Below are positions 45,715 through 53,808 of a DNA stretch of 53,808 bases, piece after piece. The notes under the pieces were generated by a model. It did no database searches. It was not told where the DNA came from and saw only the letters and a list, made by a program, of their open reading frames with translations. The DNA comes from Actinomycetota bacterium (GTDB taxonomy: Bacteria; Actinomycetota; Coriobacteriia; Anaerosomatales; JAUXNU01): NCBI GenBank assembly GCA_030682655.1, contig JAUXNU010000126.1:1-53808 (forward strand), read 5' to 3'. Within the stretch, counting starts at the first letter, position 1. Each line of letters begins with the position of its first letter. Made by a program: the position numbers and the translations under genes.

Positions 45715-48135
45715 ATGGATACCCCCATGACCCGCACCCCCGACACTCGCGCGCCCGAGTTGCTTGCGCCTGCGGGTGGACCGGAGGCGCTTCGTGCGGC
45801 CGTCGCGAACGGTGCGAACGCGGTCTACCTCGGCACGACGGCCCTCAACGCTCGACGGGGTGTCGAGAACTTCGCCCTCGAGAAATTGCCGGAGGCGACC
45901 CGCTACGCCCATATTCGTGGCGTGAAAGTCTACCTTGCCGCGAACGTCCTCGTGACTGCCGAGGAGATGCCCGGCGCACTGACGATGATCGACACAGCGT
46001 GGGCGGCGGGGGTCGATGCGGTCATCGTGCAGGATCTCGGACTCCTTGGCATGGTTCGGAGCGAGTTGCCGGAGGTACGACTGCATGCCTCCACGCAGCT
46101 CGGGGCGCACAACCTCGCTACTGTGCGCGATCTCGCAGACGCAGGCGTGTCGCGCGTGACGCTCGCTCGTGAGCTGTCGATCTCGGAGATAGCGCATCTG
46201 AGCGCAGCCGGGGGTGTGGAGATCGAAACGTTCACGCACGGCGCTCTGTGCCTCTGCTACTCGGGGCAGTGCCTCATGTCGTCGATGATTGGCGGGCGAT
46301 CTGGGAACCGTGGCCTGTGCGCCCAGCCGTGCAGGCTTCCGTACGAGCTCATCGACGAAATGGGCGCGACCCTGCCTGCTCCCGGACGCTACCTTCTAAG
46401 TCCACGCGACCTTTGCGGCATCGATGCGCTCCCGGGACTTCTAGCGGCGGGCGTGAGTGCTCTCAAGATAGAGGGCCGCGCCAAGTCGCCCGAGTATGTT
46501 GCGCTCGTCACGGGTGTCTACCGCAAGGCGATCGACCGCGCCGTCGCGGACCCGGAGGGCTTTCGCGCTACCGACGCCGAGCGCTCCGTACTTGAGGAGG
46601 CGTTCAGCAGGGGTTTCTCACGGGCGTATCTTGAGGGCGTTCGCGACGATCAGATGATGTCGTACACGCGCCCGAACAACCGTGGCGTTCCTGTTGGACG
46701 CGTCGTGGCTCTCGAGGGCGAGCGCGTGGTCGTCGCCCTGGAACGCCAGCTTGATGCCGGTGACACGGTCGAGTTCTGGACGTCCAGTGGCCGGTTCGCC
46801 CAGAAGGTCGGGCCGATGGGGTTTGCCGGACGCGCGGTGAGCGCCGCACCAGCAGGCGAGAAGGTGGAACTCTCTGTCGAGCGAGCGGTTTCTCGCGGCG
46901 ACAGGGTGTTCCGTGTCGCGAATGCATCGCTGGCACAGGCCGCGCGGCGAACGTTCGCCGAAGGAGCCGACGCCGCTCGTGTTCCCGTTGACGTTGCCGT
47001 CCGTCTCGTCGAGGGATCGCCGCTTCAGGTCACGCTGTCCGACGGCGACCGCAGTGCCTCGGCGATGGGCCCGGTCGTCGAGCGAGCCCGCACGAAGCCG
47101 ATACTTGCCGAGGAGATCATCGAGCATGTCGGCCGTTTCGGCGGCACGCCCTTCAGTGCTCGCTCGTGGGATGTTGAGCTGCAGCCGGGAGTGGGCATCG
47201 GCTACTCGACGCTTCACGCCGTTCGGCGTGAAGCTGTCGAGGCGCTTGAAGCCCGATTCCTTGAGCCCTGGAACAGGCGCCGGACCCATGGTCCTTCTGT
47301 CCCCGCGTTCGCCGTGACGCGAAAGCCGCTGTCCGGCGAGCCGGCGGTCGTAGTGTGGACAGCGGACCCCGCAGTCGCACGTGCATGTGTCGGCGAGGGT
47401 GCCGACACCGTTATCGTGCCGGTGGAGATACTCTCGCGCGTCCGATCGAGGGAGCGGCTGGTTATCGAGCTGCCGCGGATCGCCCACGATGCTCAGGTTC
47501 CCACGCTCCTGAACGCCGCTGCGAAGCAGGAGGTCGTGGTCGTTGGCAATCTAGGGCTTGTGCGTGAGGTTGCGTCCCGCGGGGTCAGCGCATCCGGGCA
47601 CTGGGGGCTGAATGTGTTCAACCCCTGGGCCGCGCAGTTGCTCGCTGACCGCGGCGCCGACTTCCTATGGCTCTCCCCGGAACTTGCGGGACGCCAGATC
47701 GCCGAGATAGCGCGCCACTGTGCGGTTCCCGTGGGAATGGCCGTCTACGGCCGTCAAGAGATGATGGTCACCGAGCATTGCGTGCTAATGGCCGAGGGAC
47801 CATGCGAGCTAGATTGCACTTCTTGCCCTCGACGTCGCGAATGGCACATGCTGCGCGACGCGAAGGGATACGCCTTTCCGGTGACCACCGACCGCCTTGG
47901 CAGATCACACATCTTCAACTCGGTGCCGCTCGATCTTTCGCACGCCCTGGACGAAGTCGTGGCAACTGGAGTCGCTGCCGTGCGGCTGGACATGACGATG
48001 GAGAGCCCCGAGGAAGCCGTGCGGATTCTCCAGCATGTTCGAAGCGGTGTGCGCGCTGCGTCGGCGGGCGTTGCGCCGAACGTGCGCGTCATCGGGCATG
48101 GGACCACGGGCCATTTCTTCCGAGGAGTGCGATAG
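45715..48135 (+). CDS. U32 peptidase family protein (RlhA/TrhP-type RNA hydroxylation)
   Basis: 806 residues. The N-terminal part (PELLAPAGGPEALRAAVANG) is the U32 barrel. Conserved cysteines C179, C181, C186, C202 and C206 (GALCLCYSGQC and GLCAQPC) probably bind an iron-sulfur cluster. Residues about 380-480 match the DUF3656/collagenase-like insert, and a second U32-like half with CELDCTSCPRRREW ends the protein. Despite the name, characterised relatives (RlhA, TrhP) hydroxylate rRNA or tRNA with prephenate-linked chemistry rather than cut proteins. ATG 45727 is an alternative start. Which RNA is modified cannot be told. Confidence 0.85.
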   Translation: MDTPMTRTPDTRAPELLAPAGGPEALRAAVANGANAVYLGTTALNARRGVENFALEKLPEATRYAHIRGVKVYLAANVLVTAEEMPGALTMIDTAWAAGVDAVIVQDLGLLGMVRSELPEVRLHASTQLGAHNLATVRDLADAGVSRVTLARELSISEIAHLSAAGGVEIETFTHGALCLCYSGQCLMSSMIGGRSGNRGLCAQPCRLPYELIDEMGATLPAPGRYLLSPRDLCGIDALPGLLAAGVSALKIEGRAKSPEYVALVTGVYRKAIDRAVADPEGFRATDAERSVLEEAFSRGFSRAYLEGVRDDQMMSYTRPNNRGVPVGRVVALEGERVVVALERQLDAGDTVEFWTSSGRFAQKVGPMGFAGRAVSAAPAGEKVELSVERAVSRGDRVFRVANASLAQAARRTFAEGADAARVPVDVAVRLVEGSPLQVTLSDGDRSASAMGPVVERARTKPILAEEIIEHVGRFGGTPFSARSWDVELQPGVGIGYSTLHAVRREAVEALEARFLEPWNRRRTHGPSVPAFAVTRKPLSGEPAVVVWTADPAVARACVGEGADTVIVPVEILSRVRSRERLVIELPRIAHDAQVPTLLNAAAKQEVVVVGNLGLVREVASRGVSASGHWGLNVFNPWAAQLLADRGADFLWLSPELAGRQIAEIARHCAVPVGMAVYGRQEMMVTEHCVLMAEGPCELDCTSCPRRREWHMLRDAKGYAFPVTTDRLGRSHIFNSVPLDLSHALDEVVATGVAAVRLDMTMESPEEAVRILQHVRSGVRAASAGVAPNVRVIGHGTTGHFFRGVR

Positions 48136-48161
48136 CGCGCGGGTCAGGTTCCCCGGCGGCC

Positions 48162-50798
48162 CTACCTGACCGTGACCAGCTTGGTGGTGGCGGCGGTCTG
48201 CCCGGTGTCGTCGGTGACCCAAAGCGTGACTTCGACGGCTCCAGGGCTGCCAAAATGGTACGTGACCTGCTTCCCCTCGGCCTCGTTGCCATCGCCGAAC
48301 TCCCAGAGGTACTTCACAATCTTGCGGTCGTCGGTCGACGCACTCGCATCGAACGACACGGGCTGATCGACAAAGGGGTTCACCGGACCGTACTCGAATC
48401 TCGCGGTCGGTGGCATGTCGGAACCCCCGCCGTTGGAGACCACGATCGTCACCACCGTCCGGGTCGTCCCCTCGCTACCCGCCTTGGGCGACTGGCGCGC
48501 CACGATTCCAGCGGGAACCCCCTTCACATCCTTCTCAACAACCTTGAACAGCAGGCTCAGCTTCTTGAGCAAGGCAAGCGCGTCGGCTTTCGCCATGCCA
48601 ATCAGGTTGGGAATGTCAATCTTGGTGGGTCCGGCGTGAGCCTCACACGGCTCCGGCAGGTGGTTCGCCAGGAAGAGACCGTTGAGCGTGTTGGGACAGT
48701 ACTCCGTGGCCTTGAGCCCAGTCTCCGTACATATCTTGACCGAGGAGATACCCGAGGGCTTCTTGAACTGGCTCTCAGCAGTGTCCACAAGCGCGTCCAC
48801 CATGAAGGCCTTCCAGATCTCCGCGGGGAAGGATCCGCCCGTGACGGCTCGCCCGTGGACGTCCTTCATCTCCTTCTGGGATTCTGCGTAGCCCACCCAC
48901 ACTGCGCACGCGAGGTCCGGCGTGTAGCCGACGAACCACGCATCGCGGTACTCCTGTGTGGTACCCGTCTTGCCCGCGGCCGGACGCCCGATGCCTGCTT
49001 TGGTGCCGGTTCCGCGCTTGATGACTCCTGTGAGGATATCGGTCGTAAGATATGCAACCGCGGGCTCTATCGCCTCCGTCGAAGACGGTTCGGCCTCGAA
49101 CATGACATCGCCCTTCGCGTTCGCCACCTCAGAAACCGCGAAGGGCTCCGCGTGGATACCGCCATTGGCCAGCGTGCCGAATGCAGACGCCATTTCCAGC
49201 GGGGAGACACCTTCCTCAAGACCACCAAGGGCGATCGCGGGAACCGGGAAGATGCCCTCGTGCAACCCCATCTTCTCTGCCGTTGCGACAACGTCCGACG
49301 CGCCTACATCCAGGATGAGTCTCGCAAAGACGGAGTTCACCGACTTCTCGGTTGCCTGACGAAGGCGCATGAGGCCCGTCTGGCCGCCACCGGCGCCCGT
49401 TACCTTCCATGTCTGGCCGTTCGGGAGCTTGAAGGAGGCCGGTCCGGACGGGAAGGTCTTCTCAGGGGAGATGCCCTCAGCGAGTCCGGTTGCGAGAACG
49501 AATGGCTTGAACGAGGAGCCTGGTTGACGTCGACCCTGGGTGGCCACGTTGAACTGCTGGGTCTTGAAATCGCGGCCGCCCACCATGGCGAGAATCGCCC
49601 CGGTCTTCGGATCCACGGCTACGAGGGCCGCAGACGGGTCGTCTTCGCGGTCCAAGGACTCCGAGATCGCCTTCTCCGCCGCTTTCTGCATGCGCAGGTC
49701 GAGAGTCGTCTTGATGGTGATGCCGCCACGGTACACTGTCTCGGACCCGTACTCCTCCGTCAGCTGCATCTTCACGTGCTCGACGAAGTACGGAGCCAGT
49801 GTCGAGTCGTCGCCAAGGCCTGTCAGGTGGAACTTGGCCACATCCGCCTTGTCGTGTGTCTCCTGGTCAGCGAACCCGAGTTCGAGCATCTGGTCCAAGA
49901 CGGTGGAGCGGCGATCACGGGCGGCATCCGGATCGATGTAGGGGCTGTGCCGACCGGGGGATTTGATGACGCCCGCGAGCATGGCACACTGCGATGTCTT
50001 GAGCTTGTCGACCGGTTGTCCAAAGTAGGTCTTCGCCGCAGACTCCACGCCGTAGGCCCCATGTCCGAAGTAGATGGTGTTGAGGTACAGCTCCAGAATC
50101 TGGTCCTTTGAGTAGCGCTTCTCGAGACGGTAGGCGAGTATTGCTTCCATGATCTTGCGCTTGAGGGAGCGTTCCGGCGTCACGAAAGCGATCTTCACGT
50201 ACTGCTGGGTGATGGTGGATCCGCCGTGCATGGCCTTGGGGTTGCGTATGTCGACCCAGAGGGCTCTCAGGATACCGAGCGGATCGACACCCTTGTGCTC
50301 GTAGAAGCGTTGATCCTCGGTTGCGATGACTGCCTGGCGCAGGGCGGTCGGAATCTCCTCAAGGGGTCGATCGGTGCGGTTCTGTTCGGCGAAGAGCTTG
50401 GCGATGACTTCGCCGTTGCGGTCGGTGATCGTCGAGGTCTGGTCGCGCCCCTTTGGCTTGACGCCGGGGTCGGGAATCTGCTTGAGAACGGCCGCGTACG
50501 CGACCGCGCCGACTATGAGGAGCGCGATGAAGGCGAACAGCGCACCCAGGCCGACGTACTTGAGTATCGTACGGCGGCGCGACATCGGCTTGCGGTTCGC
50601 GGATGGCTGTCCTTTGCGGGGCTTGCGGCCCGCGGCGCGTGGAGGCTGCCCGCCGGTCCGGCGTCTTGGGTCTGCCGAGGATGCGGAGCGGCCCGGGTCT
50701 GACGACGATACGGACCGCGCGCGCGGCCGGGGTCGAGGCCGCGGCTTGTCATTGCGGCTTCCGGTTCGGTCATCCCTGTTGTACCCAGACTCGTCCAT
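48162..50798 (-). CDS. Class A penicillin-binding protein with PASTA and PKD domains
   Basis: 878 residues from ATG 50798 (a GTG at 50828 is possible). The first 75 residues are Arg/Pro/Ser-rich and cytoplasmic, followed by one membrane segment. GT51: TEDQRFYEHKGVD and GGSTITQQYVK. Transpeptidase: QPGSSFKPFV, KSVNSVF and AGKTGTTQ. A Cys-containing stretch (ICTETGLKATEYC) precedes a PASTA domain (IDIPNLIGMAKADALALL). The last ~95 residues are a PKD domain (VSFDASAST, YLWEFGDGNEAEG, VTLWVTDDTG), usually a glycan or protein interaction module and rare on PBPs. It is a paralogue of the PBP at 43419-45632. It converges with the U32 gene. Confidence 0.93.
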   Translation of the reverse strand: MDESGYNRDDRTGSRNDKPRPRPRPRARSVSSSDPGRSASSADPRRRTGGQPPRAAGRKPRKGQPSANRKPMSRRRTILKYVGLGALFAFIALLIVGAVAYAAVLKQIPDPGVKPKGRDQTSTITDRNGEVIAKLFAEQNRTDRPLEEIPTALRQAVIATEDQRFYEHKGVDPLGILRALWVDIRNPKAMHGGSTITQQYVKIAFVTPERSLKRKIMEAILAYRLEKRYSKDQILELYLNTIYFGHGAYGVESAAKTYFGQPVDKLKTSQCAMLAGVIKSPGRHSPYIDPDAARDRRSTVLDQMLELGFADQETHDKADVAKFHLTGLGDDSTLAPYFVEHVKMQLTEEYGSETVYRGGITIKTTLDLRMQKAAEKAISESLDREDDPSAALVAVDPKTGAILAMVGGRDFKTQQFNVATQGRRQPGSSFKPFVLATGLAEGISPEKTFPSGPASFKLPNGQTWKVTGAGGGQTGLMRLRQATEKSVNSVFARLILDVGASDVVATAEKMGLHEGIFPVPAIALGGLEEGVSPLEMASAFGTLANGGIHAEPFAVSEVANAKGDVMFEAEPSSTEAIEPAVAYLTTDILTGVIKRGTGTKAGIGRPAAGKTGTTQEYRDAWFVGYTPDLACAVWVGYAESQKEMKDVHGRAVTGGSFPAEIWKAFMVDALVDTAESQFKKPSGISSVKICTETGLKATEYCPNTLNGLFLANHLPEPCEAHAGPTKIDIPNLIGMAKADALALLKKLSLLFKVVEKDVKGVPAGIVARQSPKAGSEGTTRTVVTIVVSNGGGSDMPPTARFEYGPVNPFVDQPVSFDASASTDDRKIVKYLWEFGDGNEAEGKQVTYHFGSPGAVEVTLWVTDDTGQTAATTKLVTVR

Positions 50799-50870
50799 GC
50801 GTCCCCGGAGGTCGTGTTGGCGCTGCACGGGTCCGCCCTTTCGGGCAGTAGGCGCCGCGTTTCATCGTGC

Positions 50871-50989
50871 TAGTATGACGTGCAAACCGCTAGGCAACCA
50901 GGTACCGCAAGGTTTCGGTTCGGCAAACTCGTCCGAACCGACAGTCTGGTCTGCGGCGTCCGATGTGTCCGTAGGAGGGCGAAGCCCTG
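50871..50989 (+). promoter_or_regulatory. tyrS promoter -10 and structured leader
   Basis: TAGTAT (50871-50876) is a good -10 box without a clear -35. The leader then forms a perfect 9-bp hairpin TCGGTTCGG (50915-50923)/CCGAACCGA (50933-50941). A smaller hairpin GGGC-GAA-GCCC (about 50977-50987) lies between the ribosome binding site GGAGG and the ATG. No U-run follows the large hairpin, so it is not a normal terminator. A regulatory role is possible but unproven. Confidence 0.35.
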
Positions 50990-52195
50990 ATGGTGAGCCA
51001 GACCGAGCAACTGCATGTCATGAAGAGCGGCATCGCTGATCTTGTGCCCGAGAGCGACCTGGTTTCGAAGCTCGCGCGGGGCCGGGCGCTGACCATCAAG
51101 CTCGGCGTTGATCCGACCGCACCGGACCTCCACCTGGGGCACGCGGTTCCCCTCCGTAAGCTGCGGCAGTTCCAGGATCTCGGACACACCGTCGTGCTCA
51201 TCATCGGCGACTTCACGGCGCTCATCGGCGACCCATCGGGACGCAACTCGACTCGCCCGCCTCTCACCCGAGAGCAGATCGATGCCAATGCCCAGACATA
51301 CATAGAGCAGGCGTTCCACATACTCGATTCCGAGCGAACCGTCATGAGGCGCAACTCCGAGTGGCTCGGTCAACTGGACTTCGAGGCACTCCTGCGACTG
51401 ACAAGCAAGTTCACCATCGCCAGGATTCTTGAGCGTGATGACTTCGCGAAGCGGTATGCCTCCCAACAGGCGATATCGCTCCATGAGTTCCTCTACCCGA
51501 TGGCACAGGCATATGACTCAGTGGCGATCCAGGCGGATGTCGAGATCGGGGGCACCGATCAGCTCTTCAATCTCCTCGCGGGACGCGAGCTCATGGAGAA
51601 GAGCGGGATGGAGCCGCAGGTCTGCCTCACGCTGCCGCTTCTTGAGGGCACCGACGGCGTGCAGAAGATGAGCAAGTCCTACGGCAACTACATCGCCCTC
51701 ACGGACTCCGCAGAGGAGATGTTTGGCAAGATCATGTCGATTCCCGACGAGCTGATGCTCAAGTACTATCGCCTCTGCACTGCTGTGGCGGTCGATGAGG
51801 TCGACGCCATAGAAGTCGGGCTCGAGAGCGGGGCCCTGCATCCGAATGCCACAAAACGGCGTCTTGCGCGCGAAGTAGTATCTCTCTACCGATCCGCCGA
51901 GGCCGCCGAGGCCGCCGAAGGGGCTTTCGATCGCGTATTCAAGCAGCGGGAGCTACCCGCCGATGTGCCGGAGATCCGCGTCTCACTGGCCAAGGAGATG
52001 CACCTTCCCGCGCTGCTGAACGAACTTGGACTGGTCGCCTCCAATGGCGAAGGCCGGCGCATGATCGATCAGGGTGGCGTGAAGATCGACGGTGTGCCGG
52101 TGGTGTCAGGAACCTATGACGTGGCCGAGGAGACCCTCTCCGGCAAGGTCGTGCAGGTTGGAAAGCGACGCTTCGCACGAGTGCTTCCCCTGTGA
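50990..52195 (+). CDS. tyrS: Tyrosyl-tRNA synthetase
   Basis: 401 residues. Class I signature HLGH (48-51, in DLHLGHAVPL) and KMSKS (226-230) are intact. QAYDSVAIQADVEIGGTDQLFN recognises tyrosine and ATP. The C-terminal 65 residues form an S4-like RNA-binding domain (ASNGEGRRMIDQGGVKIDG). Overall it is closer to the TyrZ-type subgroup (HxGH/KMSKS) than to E. coli TyrS. Start ATG 50990 follows GTAGGAGGG. It is transcribed divergently from the PBP gene. Confidence 0.95.
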   Translation: MVSQTEQLHVMKSGIADLVPESDLVSKLARGRALTIKLGVDPTAPDLHLGHAVPLRKLRQFQDLGHTVVLIIGDFTALIGDPSGRNSTRPPLTREQIDANAQTYIEQAFHILDSERTVMRRNSEWLGQLDFEALLRLTSKFTIARILERDDFAKRYASQQAISLHEFLYPMAQAYDSVAIQADVEIGGTDQLFNLLAGRELMEKSGMEPQVCLTLPLLEGTDGVQKMSKSYGNYIALTDSAEEMFGKIMSIPDELMLKYYRLCTAVAVDEVDAIEVGLESGALHPNATKRRLAREVVSLYRSAEAAEAAEGAFDRVFKQRELPADVPEIRVSLAKEMHLPALLNELGLVASNGEGRRMIDQGGVKIDGVPVVSGTYDVAEETLSGKVVQVGKRRFARVLPL

Positions 52196-52464
52196 GGTCG
52201 CTTGAGTGACTGATCGTTCTGCGTGATCTTGAACAGCGGAACGGTAGTCCGGGCAGTTACTCCACCATCCAGAGCGGGTATATAGAAAAGCCAGCTTGAG
52301 GTGCGTGCGAGTGTTGCGTGGTGACCTGGCCGGTGGTAGTCTTATCGAGCCGCTTCTTCGGACCGTAGTGATTCGGAGCGCAGGTTGATAACAGTCCAGC
52401 CCGAGGGGTTCATGATTCTGCGATGAGCAGGCCGATATAGTCGGCGGTTCACCGTCGGGCGGGG
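52196..52464. other. Intergenic stretch after tyrS, no gene recognised
   Basis: About 270 nt without a supportable coding frame or tRNA. TATAGA (52281-52286) could be a -10 box, and the strong terminator at 52465-52490 follows 180 nt later, so a small RNA of about 200 nt is conceivable. I see no family resemblance, and the terminator may simply serve tyrS. Confidence 0.3.
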
Positions 52465-52494
52465 CGCCTCCTGGAAGCAGGGGGCGTTTTCATT
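52465..52494 (+). terminator. Intrinsic terminator between tyrS and the rRNA operon
   Basis: A 9-bp stem CGCCTCCTG (52465-52473)/CAGGGGGCG (52478-52486), with one G-T pair and a GAAG tetraloop, is followed by TTTTCATT. It insulates the rRNA promoter from upstream transcription. Confidence 0.8.
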
Positions 52495-52551
52495 GCCCCT
52501 GGCGGGACAAATGACCTGGAAACGCCGAGAACAAGACGCAAGAAGTAGTTG

Positions 52552-52580
52552 TTGACACGTCAGTGGGGAATGCGTAAAGT
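52552..52580 (+). promoter_or_regulatory. rRNA operon promoter
   Basis: A perfect TTGACA (52552-52557) is followed after 17 bp by TAAAGT (52575-52580). It lies 60 bp after the terminator and about 290 bp before the 16S gene, the normal place for an rRNA promoter. Transcription should start near 52587. Confidence 0.8.
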
Positions 52581-52586
52581 ATCCCC

Positions 52587-52868
52587 TTGCCGCCGAGCGA
52601 CAGCCCGGCGCGTGACGGTGGGCAAAAGACCCGCTCAAGTGGGGTGCCTGCCGCGCCTGAACCTTGAAAACCGGATACTGTGACAAGCCAGTTAGGTTCG
52701 CATAGCGAACCACACAAACCCGTCAAACCGAGAGGGTCCATCAAAAGACCAAACCGGTATGACAACTCCGGATTCAAACCGTATCGGCCTCCTTACCGAT
52801 ACAGGTGGATCCACCCGGATCGAGCAGATCCAAACTTTCGTGAATCGCAGGGCTTGCCCTGTGAACAA
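52587..52868 (+). promoter_or_regulatory. 16S rRNA leader (antitermination/processing region)
   Basis: A non-coding leader with a boxA-like CCTTGAAAACCGG (52662-52674) and several tight hairpins: GGTTCGC/GCGAACC (52695-52701 with 52705-52711), GTATCGG/CCGATAC (52781-52787 with 52796-52802) and the palindrome GGTGGATCCACC (52804-52815). Such leaders recruit the Nus antitermination complex and form the RNase III processing stem, whose 3' partner is outside the window. Confidence 0.6.

Positions 52869-53808
<940 letters not shown>

Noticed and set aside
45595-46239. Minus-strand gene upstream of the first PBP
   Set aside because: An open frame antisense to the U32 start; the U32 gene explains the region and the frame has no family resemblance.
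47667-50111. An 814-codon open frame on the plus strand across the U32 end and the second PBP
   Set aside because: Antisense to the PBP, composition like a shadow frame (Arg/Leu/His-rich), no recognisable domain.
50881-50989. T-box riboswitch before tyrS
   Set aside because: GGTACCGC occurs but the required TGGN in AGGGTGGNACCGCG is missing, and there is no room for a Stem I after the -10 box at 50871.

Overview
This window looks like the chromosome of a high-GC Gram-positive bacterium, most likely a deep-branching actinobacterium of the Coriobacteriia type. That is a judgement from general features (high GC, many GTG starts, strong GGAGG ribosome binding sites, an actinobacterial-style translational T-box, class A penicillin-binding proteins with PASTA domains, the look of the partial 16S rRNA), because no database search was possible. 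Both ends hold housekeeping genes. A roughly 25 kb accessory block of defence-type genes is inserted between pheT and argC.

Left part (1-6759): the edge of an insertion element (transposase N-terminus plus tandem terminal repeats), then infC-rpmI-rplT with a promoter, an attenuator-like leader and an AUU start codon for infC. Next comes a small calY/tasA-sipW pair (secreted fibre-type protein and its ER-type signal peptidase), then pheS-pheT preceded by a T-box. In that T-box the 3' strand of the conserved helix can instead pair with the pheS Shine-Dalgarno sequence.

Accessory block (7017-31876): (a) a SNF2-type helicase and a 1.77-kilo-residue adenine-specific DNA methyltransferase, translationally coupled and resembling drmD-drmMI of class 1 DISARM, but without separate drmA/B/C genes beside them; (b) a protein with XRE HTH, Mrr-like nuclease, STAND NTPase and helical repeats (Avs-like) on an apparently leaderless promoter that carries a palindrome, followed by a DUF3800 protein; (c) on the minus strand a TacA/TacT-type toxin-antitoxin pair and a pRiA4b ORF-3-like gene; (d) an AbiEi-type antitoxin whose AbiEii toxin appears reduced to an N-terminal scrap; (e) a 1979-residue protein joining a DEAD/DEAH helicase, zinc clusters, a DUF1998/MZB module, a Vsr/DUF559-like nuclease domain and a C-terminal LexA/UmuD-like S24 peptidase domain with a plausible Ala-Gly self-cleavage site, overlapped by a full-length RecQ. 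Items (b) and (e) are the best candidates for something undescribed.

Right part (32099-53808): a complete arginine cluster argC-J-B-D-F-R-G-H behind a good promoter with a candidate ARG box; a GH114-like lipoprotein; a 3-methyladenine DNA glycosylase; a NIF3-like protein; two PASTA-bearing class A PBPs (one with an extra PKD domain) on either side of a U32 peptidase/RNA-hydroxylation protein; tyrS; a terminator; an rRNA promoter and leader; and the first ~940 nt of a 16S rRNA gene that runs off the window.
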